Origin: a bacterium
Lineage (GTDB): Bacteria > Pseudomonadota > Alphaproteobacteria > Rhizobiales > Xanthobacteraceae
NCBI GenBank assembly: GCA_029946075.1
Contig: JAQSDT010000198.1
Location: 1-5,658 of the forward strand
Direction: 5' to 3'
Length of the DNA stretch: 5,658 nt
This document shows, piece by piece, positions 1 through 4,608 of the stretch (positions are counted from its first letter, which is position 1; each line of letters begins with the position of its first letter). The notes under the pieces are model-generated. The model saw only the letters and a program-made list of their open reading frames with translations. It did no database searches and had not been told where the DNA came from. The position numbers and the translations under genes were made by a program.

Positions 1-1011
1 GACGTCGAGCGTGTCGGGATCGACGTACTGCGCCGGATCGCGGTTGGCGGCGCCGAGGAACATCAGCACCTTCTCGCCCTCACCGACCGTGTGGCCGCCG
101 ATCTCGACTTCGCGCGTCGTGGTGCGGAAGAACGTCTGCACCGGGCTTTCGAACCGGACGGCTTCCTCGAACGCATTGCGCGCCAGCGTCGGGTCCTGCC
201 GCAACCTTGCCAGTTGCTCCGGATAACGCGCGAGGCAATAGACCGCGGCGCCGATGCCGTTCACCGTCGTGTCGAGCCCGGCCGACAGCAGCGAGCGCAC
301 CAGCAGCGGCGCTTCGGCCGCGGTGATATCGCCGGTGTCGACGCGGGCATGGATGCAGGCGCCGAAACCGCCGGGTGTGAGATTTTCGCGCTGGCACTGT
401 TCGGCGACATAGGCCTGATGCGGCGCCGAGCGCTCGATCGCGTCCTGCCGCAACTGGTTCGGCGGCCCGAACGCGTTGAACACGACGCCGGCATAGGGCA
501 GCAGGTGTTCGCGACCGTCAGGCCGCAGGCCCAGCGCGTCCGGAAAAATCGAGAGCGGATAGGCTTCCGCCAGATCGGCGATGGCATCGAAGCTGCGCCT
601 TTCCAGCAGCTCATCGACGGTAGCCGCCGCCGCCGCGGCGAAGCGCTCGCGGACCTGCTTGAGCGCGGTCGGCGACAGCACCTGGCTCAGCACCGCTCGC
701 GTGCGGGCATGCTCCGGCGGATCGGCTTCCAGGATGAGGCTCGGCGGCCGCCACGGCTTCTCCCTGGCGAAATCGCTGAGGCCGACGCCGCGGCTCGAAC
801 AGAAGGTGGCGGGATCGTTGAGGACGGCATGCACCTCCGCGTAACGCGCCACGGCGTAAACATTCCATTTGTCGAGATAGACCAGCGGCCCGGCCTCGCG
901 CAGCATCTCCTGCTGGCGGTCGAGATCGTCGAAATATGCGATCGAGAACGGATCGAGCGCGAGATGCGGCAGGGCTGTGCCGCCGGGTTTTGAAGCGTTC
1001 GCTGCTGTCAT
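1..1011 (-). CDS. CYP199A-type cytochrome P450 (aromatic-acid para-O-demethylase), 3' end outside window
   Basis: Reading leftward from an ATG at 1011, 337 codons stay open to the window edge. The protein closely resembles CYP199A2/CYP199A4 of Rhodopseudomonas palustris as I recall them, including LDKWNVYAVARYAEV, FCSSRGVGLSDF and the ERSAPHQAYVAEQCQR stretch. Visible P450 landmarks are the I-helix SAGLDTT (acid-alcohol pair D247/T248) and the K-helix ExxR (E283, R286). With a constant offset of four residues, the CYP199A benzoate-pocket positions are kept: R88, S91, F181, R239, S240 and S243. Family members hydroxylate or O-demethylate para-substituted benzoates, for example 4-methoxybenzoate to 4-hydroxybenzoate, in the cytoplasm with a [2Fe-2S] ferredoxin and a reductase. 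Family length is about 410 residues, so roughly 75 are missing, including the heme-ligating cysteine loop; this is the window edge, not a lesion. The start is supported by GGGAGG five bases upstream. It is divergent from the MarR gene at 1101, its likely regulator. Family is confident; the exact substrate is inferred. Confidence 0.93.
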   Translation of the reverse strand, partial: MTAANASKPGGTALPHLALDPFSIAYFDDLDRQQEMLREAGPLVYLDKWNVYAVARYAEVHAVLNDPATFCSSRGVGLSDFAREKPWRPPSLILEADPPEHARTRAVLSQVLSPTALKQVRERFAAAAAATVDELLERRSFDAIADLAEAYPLSIFPDALGLRPDGREHLLPYAGVVFNAFGPPNQLRQDAIERSAPHQAYVAEQCQRENLTPGGFGACIHARVDTGDITAAEAPLLVRSLLSAGLDTTVNGIGAAVYCLARYPEQLARLRQDPTLARNAFEEAVRFESPVQTFFRTTTREVEIGGHTVGEGEKVLMFLGAANRDPAQYVDPDTLDV

Positions 1012-1016
1012 CGAGA

Positions 1017-1022
1017 CCTCCC
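1017..1022 (-). promoter_or_regulatory. Ribosome binding site of the P450 gene
   Basis: The minus strand reads GGGAGG, then five bases (TCTCG), then ATG at 1011. This near-consensus Shine-Dalgarno fixes the P450 start. Confidence 0.8.
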
Positions 1023-1043
1023 GAAATTGGCAAGGCGTTGTCC

Positions 1044-1059
1044 CGCGGCGATTGCCGCG
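1044..1059. promoter_or_regulatory. Inverted repeat in the P450/MarR divergent region (candidate operator, proximal to P450)
   Basis: The sequence shows CGCGGC, the spacer GATT, then GCCGCG: perfect 6-bp arms with a 4-bp spacer. It lies between the divergent P450 and MarR genes, where MarR proteins usually bind. The arms are pure G/C in a GC-rich genome, so chance is a real possibility. Its centre is 21 bp from that of the neighbouring inverted repeat at 1065-1080. Confidence 0.35.
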
Positions 1060-1064
1060 CCCCT

Positions 1065-1080
1065 ATTGCCCGGCGGCAAT
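1065..1080. promoter_or_regulatory. Palindromic candidate MarR operator between P450 and regulator
   Basis: The sequence is ATTGCC, spacer CGGC, then GGCAAT: perfect 6-bp arms in a 16-bp site. Size and symmetry suit a MarR dimer, and the site begins 36 bp upstream of the MarR ATG in the 89-bp region shared with the P450. MarR regulators often repress both themselves and the divergent catabolic gene from such a site, with an aromatic ligand or its CoA ester as inducer. Function here is inferred. No convincing -35/-10 pair is visible in this short region. Confidence 0.55.
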
Positions 1081-1100
1081 TTCGCGGCGATGATCGCGGC

Positions 1101-1619
1101 ATGAGCCCCAATCCCAGGAAACCGCGCCGGTCTGCATCGGCGGAAATCCCCGCCACCGGTGACGGCCCGACGCTCGATCTCAATCGTTACGTCCCGGCCT
1201 TCATCACCTTCATCGCCAACAAGCTGTCGACCAGCGCAACCGCGTATTACCAGCGTCATTTCGGCGTCAACGTCACGGAATGGCGGATCATGTCGCTGCT
1301 GGCGATCGAGCCCGGCATCCCGGCCTCGCGCATCTGCTTCGTGATCGGTTTCGACAAGGGCCCGGTGAGCCGCAATCTGTCGGTGTTGCAGAAGCGCGGC
1401 CTGGTGACGATCCGCACCGCGCCGGACGACGGCCGCACGCACGCGATCTCGCTGACGGCGCGCGGGCGAACGATCCACGACAGGGTGATAACAGCGGCGC
1501 TCGAGCGCGAAAAGCGGTTGCTGTCCTGCCTGAAGAAGGACGAGCGGGAAGTCCTGATCGACCTGTTGCGCCGGCTGCACGAAAATCTCGGCGCGGTGAC
1601 CGGCCAGAGCACGACCTGA
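1101..1619 (+). CDS. MarR-family transcriptional regulator (divergent from P450)
   Basis: A 172-residue protein, slightly longer than typical MarR proteins because of a basic, proline-rich N-terminal tail (residues 1-25). The winged helix-turn-helix is clear: W61RIMSLLAIEPG opens the DNA-binding domain, D85KGPVSRNLSVLQKRGLV spans the recognition helix region, and D109DGRTHAISLT is the wing with the conserved Asp/Arg pair (D110, R112). The flanking helices (about 28-55 and 123-165) would form the dimer interface. The chosen ATG has no clear Shine-Dalgarno ahead of it. The frame stays open upstream, with a TTG at 1038 and an ATG at 936, but those starts would swallow the operator-like repeats and overlap the P450 gene. 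Divergent placement suggests control of the P450 in response to an aromatic acid or its CoA thioester; ligand unknown. Confidence 0.88.
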   Translation: MSPNPRKPRRSASAEIPATGDGPTLDLNRYVPAFITFIANKLSTSATAYYQRHFGVNVTEWRIMSLLAIEPGIPASRICFVIGFDKGPVSRNLSVLQKRGLVTIRTAPDDGRTHAISLTARGRTIHDRVITAALEREKRLLSCLKKDEREVLIDLLRRLHENLGAVTGQSTT

Positions 1620-1626
1620 CTGCGCG

Positions 1627-1666
1627 GCGCTGCCTGCCGCAGCGCGCCTGCGTGCGTCACCGCACG
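1627..1666 (+). terminator. Tandem GC-rich hairpins after the MarR gene (weak terminator candidate)
   Basis: Two stem-loops start eight bases after the MarR stop codon. The first is GCGCTGC (1627-1633) with GCAGCGC (1639-1645) and a 5-nt loop. The second is CGTGCG (1651-1656) with CGCACG (1661-1666) and a 4-nt loop. Neither is followed by a T-tract, so a classical intrinsic terminator is not shown; they may slow polymerase or protect the transcript end. GC-rich DNA makes short stems common. Confidence 0.35.
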
Positions 1667-1794
1667 GCACCGGACAAGCGCCGGCGCTGGCTCCCGGCAC
1701 CGGGTCGGCCCTCTCTCGCATCCGTTTTCTCCCCGCACAGCATGGCAGCTTGGCTGCTCTGTCGCCCGTGCGATAGCGCGAAAGCTCTCACATA
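1667..1794. other. Convergent intergenic stretch without a recognised gene
   Basis: Between the hairpins after the regulator and the AT-rich patch near 1795 I see no supported gene, RNA or repeat. Open frames crossing it on either strand are arginine-rich antisense readings of the neighbouring genes and lack a Shine-Dalgarno or recognisable domain. The 268-bp gap from 1620 to 1887 is long for two convergent genes. Confidence 0.5.
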
Positions 1795-1814
1795 TTAGTT
1801 GCCTTGGCAACAAA
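1795..1814. promoter_or_regulatory. Orphan operator-like palindrome in the convergent gap
   Basis: The core is GTTGCC, TT, GGCAAC (1798-1811): perfect 6-bp arms with a 2-bp spacer. Skipping one mismatched position, two further pairs (TT at 1795-1796, AA at 1813-1814) extend it to 20 bp. It sits in an AT-rich patch unlike its surroundings and has the same TTGCC/GGCAA half-sites as the candidate operator at 1065-1080. A 2-nt loop is poor for an RNA hairpin, so a protein-binding DNA site is more plausible than a terminator. No gene start lies nearby on either strand, so its target is unclear. Confidence 0.4.
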
Positions 1815-1844
1815 ATAGTCGGCAAGGGATTTTCGGGAGATTGC

Positions 1845-1860
1845 CCGGCGTCCCGGCGTC
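1845..1860. repeat. Tandem 8-bp direct repeat
   Basis: CCGGCGTC occurs twice in immediate tandem (1845-1852, 1853-1860), 28 bp beyond the end of the feruloyl-CoA synthetase gene. The unit follows directly on an ATTGCCCG octamer at 1840-1847 that recurs elsewhere in the window. It may be simple slippage; no function is evident. Confidence 0.6.
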
Positions 1861-1887
1861 AGCGTTGTGGAGAATGAGTTCCGCGGC

Positions 1888-3747
1888 CTAGCGGGCGCAA
1901 CCGATCCACGCGGCGGATGCATCATCGTCGAGGATGGCGACGGCATTCGCACGACGCGTCAGCACCGCGCGCTGGTTGATGTAGCCCTTGTCGGTGATCT
2001 CGCCGCCGTCGACGGACGCGATCTCGGCGAGCAGCAGCGCGCGCGTTGCGTGACCGGACGAATGGCCGCCTTGCACCTTCAGCCTGGCAAGCCCTTGCGC
2101 GATCGCGCCGCGAACCTTGTCGTGCGCGATCACGTCGCTCGCATCGGCCGTGTCGGGCAGGCCCGCCAGCGCACGGCAGGCCGCAATGTTCGGAAAGACC
2201 AGGAAGCGAACCTCGTCGCCGCCGTGGCCGGCGACGACGATATCCTGCGCCAGCGGCGCCAGCGCCGCGATGCCGGCAACGCGGAGCGTACCGACGCTGA
2301 CCCAGGTGCCGGAGTTGAGCTTGAAATCCTCGGCGACGCGGCCGTCGAAAAACAGGCCTAGTTCAGGATGCGCCGGATCGGCAAAGGTGACGGCGTCGCC
2401 GATGAGGTAAAAACCTTCGGCATCGAATGCCTGCGCCGTCAACTCCGGCGCCTTCCAGTAACCCGGCGTGACGTTCGGACCGCGCACGCGCACCTCAAGC
2501 TTGTCGCCTGAGGGCACCAGCTTGAGCTCGGTACCCGGGATCGGCACGCCGATATTGCCGGAGCGCTTCGCCTGGAAATGACAGTCGGTAGCCAGCGGCG
2601 AGGTTTCGGTCGAACCCCAGGCCGACACCATCGGCAGCGCATGGCCAACGGTCTCGATCGACAGCTGCTCCAGCGCATCCCAGAGATTCTGCGGCAGTGC
2701 TGCGCCGGCATAGAAGGCGAACTTCACCTCGCTGAAGAATTTTTGTCGCAACGCGTCGTCGCCGCGCAGCGCCGCGATCAGCATGTCGAAACCGCGCGGC
2801 ACGTTGAAATAGACCGTCGGCATCACGCTGCGCAGGTTCGCCAGCGAGGTCGCGAACAGCCCGGGCGCCGGCTTGCCGCCGTCGACGTAGAGCGTGCCGC
2901 CGTTGCGCAGCACCAGATTGAAATTGTGGTTGGCGCCGAAGGTATGGCTCCACGGCAACCAGTCGAGAATGACGAGATCGCCGCCGCCTTCGAGGAAGGT
3001 CCAGGTCTGCGCCTTTGCCTGCTGGCTCGAGGTCAGCATGCGCTGGGTGTTGATCACGGCTTTCGGCGTACCGGTCGAGCCCGAGGTGAACAGGAACTTT
3101 GCGATCGTGTCCGGCGTGATCGCCGCAAAAGCCCTGGCGACGTCTGGCGTTTCCTGCGTCGTCGCGATGCTACGAAACGAAATCGTATCCGCATCGCCGC
3201 TGTTGCCGCTGACGATCTTGGCCGCGTGCAACGGCTGGATTGCCGCCAGCGCCGCCGCGAACGGTTTGATGCCGGAGACATAGATCGCGCCGGGATCGAG
3301 CAGGCCGATCATGCTCCTGAGCTTGTCGAAATCCCTCGACATCAGCGAATAGGCCGGCGAGATCGCGGCCGAGGGGACGCCGACATGCTGGGCGGCGAGT
3401 GCGAACAGCGCATGCTCGACGCTGTTGTCGGACAGGATCACCAGCGGACGCTCCGCGCTGAGCCCTTGCGCGAGGATCCACGCCGCCGCCGAGCGGACCT
3501 GCTTCAGGGCTTCCTTGTAGGTGATGCTCGTCCATGGCGCGTCGGCGCCGGACCGATCGGCGAGAAATATCCGCTCCGGCGCCTGACGCGCCCAATGCTC
3601 CAGCCAGTCGCCGATGCAGCGCGCAAAGGGCTTCAGCGGCGCGGTCGATTTCACCACGATGCTGCCGTCGGGGCGGCGATCGGCGACCACGGACGGCCTC
3701 GCGAACAGGCTGCGGGAAGCGTCACCGCCGGCGGCAGCGATGGTCAT
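1888..3747 (-). CDS. fcs: Feruloyl-CoA synthetase (acyl-adenylate-forming CoA ligase)
   Basis: A 619-residue cytoplasmic member of the ANL (AMP-binding) superfamily, at the usual length of bacterial feruloyl-CoA synthetases (about 620). It would activate ferulate, p-coumarate or caffeate with ATP and CoA, the entry step of CoA-dependent, non-beta-oxidative side-chain cleavage toward vanillin-type aldehydes. Motifs in order: P-loop LFTSGSTGTPKAV (219-231), DWLPWSHTFGANHN (262-275, typical of this subfamily), adenine-pocket WGSTETSP (377-384), the Y447LIGD block with D451, and LFFDGR (465-470) followed by AEDFKLNSGTWVSVG. EITDKGYINQRAV near 583 carries the candidate C-terminal catalytic lysine (K587). 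The start at 3747 is chosen because GGAGG lies six bases upstream; the frame stays open 24 codons further up but without a ribosome site and into the promoter. The stop is TAG. Divergent from the MarR gene at 3897. No enoyl-CoA hydratase/lyase gene accompanies it here. Substrate preference among hydroxycinnamates is inferred. Confidence 0.92.
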   Translation of the reverse strand: MTIAAAGGDASRSLFARPSVVADRRPDGSIVVKSTAPLKPFARCIGDWLEHWARQAPERIFLADRSGADAPWTSITYKEALKQVRSAAAWILAQGLSAERPLVILSDNSVEHALFALAAQHVGVPSAAISPAYSLMSRDFDKLRSMIGLLDPGAIYVSGIKPFAAALAAIQPLHAAKIVSGNSGDADTISFRSIATTQETPDVARAFAAITPDTIAKFLFTSGSTGTPKAVINTQRMLTSSQQAKAQTWTFLEGGGDLVILDWLPWSHTFGANHNFNLVLRNGGTLYVDGGKPAPGLFATSLANLRSVMPTVYFNVPRGFDMLIAALRGDDALRQKFFSEVKFAFYAGAALPQNLWDALEQLSIETVGHALPMVSAWGSTETSPLATDCHFQAKRSGNIGVPIPGTELKLVPSGDKLEVRVRGPNVTPGYWKAPELTAQAFDAEGFYLIGDAVTFADPAHPELGLFFDGRVAEDFKLNSGTWVSVGTLRVAGIAALAPLAQDIVVAGHGGDEVRFLVFPNIAACRALAGLPDTADASDVIAHDKVRGAIAQGLARLKVQGGHSSGHATRALLLAEIASVDGGEITDKGYINQRAVLTRRANAVAILDDDASAAWIGCAR

Positions 3748-3753
3748 GTGTTT

Positions 3754-3758
3754 CCTCC
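3754..3758 (-). promoter_or_regulatory. Ribosome binding site of the feruloyl-CoA synthetase gene
   Basis: The minus strand reads GGAGG, then AAACAC, then ATG at 3747. This decides the start in favour of 3747 over an in-frame upstream ATG at 3819, which has no such site. Confidence 0.85.
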
Positions 3759-3803
3759 AGGCCGGCTGGTCCGGCGTGCGGCCTCTCGGGCTGCCTGGCC
3801 TTA

Positions 3804-3832
3804 ATGTTGAGCGCACCAATTGTTGTCGTCAA
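3804..3832 (-). promoter_or_regulatory. Candidate sigma-70-type promoter for feruloyl-CoA synthetase
   Basis: On the minus strand, TTGACG (3832 to 3827) is followed after 17 bp by CAACAT (3809 to 3804). The -35 is a 5/6 match; the -10 is weak (3/6), as is common in GC-rich alphaproteobacteria. Transcription would begin near 3797, leaving a leader of about 50 nt. The -35 lies in the middle of the inverted repeat at 3819-3839, so a bound repressor would block polymerase. Confidence 0.45.
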
Positions 3833-3839
3833 CAACAAT
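3819..3839. promoter_or_regulatory. Inverted-repeat operator candidate between fcs and its MarR regulator
   Basis: ATTGTTGT (3819-3826) and ACAACAAT (3832-3839) are perfect 8-bp inverted arms around the 5-bp spacer CGTCA. Because the arms are built of TTG/CAA units, a second register also works: TTGTTG, TCGT, CAACAA (3820-3835). This A/T-rich symmetric element stands out in GC-rich DNA and covers the putative fcs -35. It matches the size of MarR-family operators, and MarR proteins such as CouR and FerC are known repressors of hydroxycinnamate-CoA genes that respond to CoA thioesters. Binding by the adjacent regulator is inferred. Confidence 0.7.
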
Positions 3840-3842
3840 CTT

Positions 3843-3881
3843 CCCCTCGCCCGTGAGGCGCGCTAGAAGGGAAGCGAGGGG
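3843..3881 (+). repeat. Inverted repeat in the leader of the second MarR gene
   Basis: CCCCTCGC (3843-3850) and GCGAGGGG (3874-3881) are perfect 8-bp inverted arms separated by 23 bp. If transcription of the regulator starts left of 3843, the leader RNA could fold so that the right arm ends two bases before the GAGG ribosome site (3883-3886). It may influence translation, or be fortuitous. Confidence 0.4.
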
Positions 3882-3896
3882 TGAGGAAACCGATAC

Positions 3897-4394
3897 GTGC
3901 CCAGAGCAACCAAATCCGGTTCGGCGCCTGTCCAAAGGCGAGCCGGTCATGGACGCCATGACGCCGGCGACGACGCGATCGGCCTCGACGCGCTGGCCGG
4001 TCACGCCGGCTATGCCGTCAGGCGTTTCCAGATCTGGATCTTCCAGGATTTCATCCGCACGCTCGCCGCCGTCGATATCCGGCCGACGCAGTATTCGGTC
4101 ATGACCGTGATCGGCGCCAATCCCGGCCTCAGCCAGATGGCGGTCGCCAAGCGCCTAGGGATCGAACGCGCGCGGCTGGTACATTTGCTCGATAGTCTCG
4201 AAGCCCGTGATCTCGTCAACCGGATTCCATCCGCCACCGACCGACGCTCCCATGCCCTGCACCTGACCGCGCGCGGCAGGACGGCATTGGCGCAGTTCAA
4301 GCGGCTTGCCGCCGAACACGAGCGGCATGTCGCGGCTAAAATCGGCAAGGCGAACCGGGAGCAATTGCTGCGGATTCTCGCTGATTTCACCTGA
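3897..4394 (+). CDS. MarR-family transcriptional regulator (divergent from feruloyl-CoA synthetase)
   Basis: A 165-residue winged-helix regulator. After a variable tail, the conserved region starts at about residue 25 (DDAIGLDALAGHAGYAVRRFQIWIFQDFI), then DIRPTQYSVMTVIGANPG leads into the helix-turn-helix (L78SQMAVAKRLGIERARLVHLLDSLEARDLV) and the wing (A113TDRRSHALHLTARG, with the D115/R117 pair). The C-terminal helix (about 126-163) would complete the dimer interface. The start is a GTG with GAGG ten bases upstream. An ATG pair at 3949 and 3958 looks attractive but is in another frame that ends at 4104, so the GTG is the only start I can place in frame. The gene is divergent from fcs with an inverted repeat between them, pointing to a repressor relieved by feruloyl-CoA or coumaroyl-CoA, by analogy with CouR and FerC. 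The ligand is inferred. Confidence 0.88.
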   Translation: MPRATKSGSAPVQRRAGHGRHDAGDDAIGLDALAGHAGYAVRRFQIWIFQDFIRTLAAVDIRPTQYSVMTVIGANPGLSQMAVAKRLGIERARLVHLLDSLEARDLVNRIPSATDRRSHALHLTARGRTALAQFKRLAAEHERHVAAKIGKANREQLLRILADFT

Positions 4395-4396
4395 TC

Positions 4397-4427
4397 GAAA
4401 CGGCCGCTCTGTTTCTGCCCAATTTTT
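4397..4427 (+). terminator. Possible intrinsic terminator of the second MarR gene
   Basis: GAAACGG (4397-4403) pairs with CTGTTTC (4409-4415), seven base pairs including one G-U, around a 5-nt loop. A run of five T follows at 4423-4427, seven bases after the stem. The hairpin begins two bases after the stop codon. The gap before the T-run and the modest stem make this only a fair candidate. Confidence 0.45.
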
Positions 4428-4432
4428 GAGCA

Positions 4433-4444
4433 ATTGCCCGCCAT
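4433..4444 (+). repeat. 12-bp direct repeat, copy 1
   Basis: ATTGCCCGCCAT here is identical to 4597-4608, where it overlaps the start codon of allophanate hydrolase. The copies are 164 bp apart, on the same strand, and bracket the sigma-54 promoter. They share the octamer ATTGCCCG that also occurs at 1065 and 1840. Function unknown. Confidence 0.7.
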
Positions 4445-4487
4445 AGAGCGCCATTACCGGCAGGCGATGGCTTGCGCGGTAGCCGAA

Positions 4488-4500
4488 TAAGCGATTGATG
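4488..4500 (-). promoter_or_regulatory. IHF-like binding site upstream of the sigma-54 promoter
   Basis: The minus strand reads CATCAATCGCTTA, matching the IHF consensus WATCAANNNNTTR at every specified position except the first. It is about 50 bp upstream of the -24 element, where IHF commonly bends DNA to bring an enhancer-bound activator to sigma-54 polymerase. A single short match, so moderate weight. Confidence 0.4.
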
Positions 4501-4548
4501 TCATAACTGTATTTCGGAAGCTCGACGTCGCCCAAGCTTTGTACACAA

Positions 4549-4564
4549 TGGCACATCGCTTGCT
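4549..4564 (+). promoter_or_regulatory. Sigma-54 (RpoN) -24/-12 promoter of allophanate hydrolase
   Basis: The sequence TGGCAC, ATCGC, TTGCT matches the sigma-54 consensus TGGCAC-N5-TTGCW at every specified base with exact spacing. Transcription should begin near 4575, giving a leader of about 32 nt before the ATG at 4607. Sigma-54 promoters depend on an enhancer-binding activator; for a nitrogen-release enzyme, NtrC under nitrogen limitation is the expected one. I see no clear NtrC palindrome between 4395 and 4548, so the activator is inferred from function alone. Confidence 0.8.
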
Positions 4565-4596
4565 TCGATCTGACCTGAGAATTTGCACGCTGGAGT

Positions 4597-4608
4597 ATTG
4601 CCCGCCAT
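4597..4608 (+). repeat. 12-bp direct repeat, copy 2 (overlaps atzF start)
   Basis: ATTGCCCGCCAT, identical to 4433-4444. It fills the space between the GGAG ribosome site (4592-4595) and the start codon and includes the first two bases of the ATG, so it lies inside the translation initiation region. Confidence 0.7.

Noticed and set aside
91..993. Long plus-strand open frame (300 codons) opposite the P450 gene
   Set aside because: Arginine-rich, no recognisable domain or ribosome site, and fully antisense to a clear P450; an artefact of GC-rich codon use.
1090..1104. Four-codon open frame (ATG ATC GCG GCA TGA) overlapping the first MarR start codon
   Set aside because: Could look like a leader peptide coupled to the regulator, but it has no convincing ribosome site and is short enough to be chance.
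1795..1814. Palindrome considered as an intrinsic terminator for feruloyl-CoA synthetase
   Set aside because: The 2-nt loop is too tight for a good RNA stem, it is more than 70 bp past the stop, and there is no proper T-tract after the stem on that strand.
1256..1825. Minus-strand open frame that starts near the orphan palindrome and runs back through the MarR gene
   Set aside because: It overlaps the DNA-binding domain of a clear regulator, has no ribosome site and no recognisable domain, so it does not explain the palindrome.
2578..3804. Plus-strand open frame of 408 codons opposite feruloyl-CoA synthetase
   Set aside because: Composition (Arg, Gln, Asp, Gly rich with no motif) is that of an antisense shadow; the opposite strand has a complete motif-bearing enzyme.
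4395..4606. Open frames crossing the gap before allophanate hydrolase (for example minus strand 4155-4556 and 4454-4906)
   Set aside because: They run antisense into the neighbouring genes and carry no family signature; the gap is better explained as regulatory DNA.
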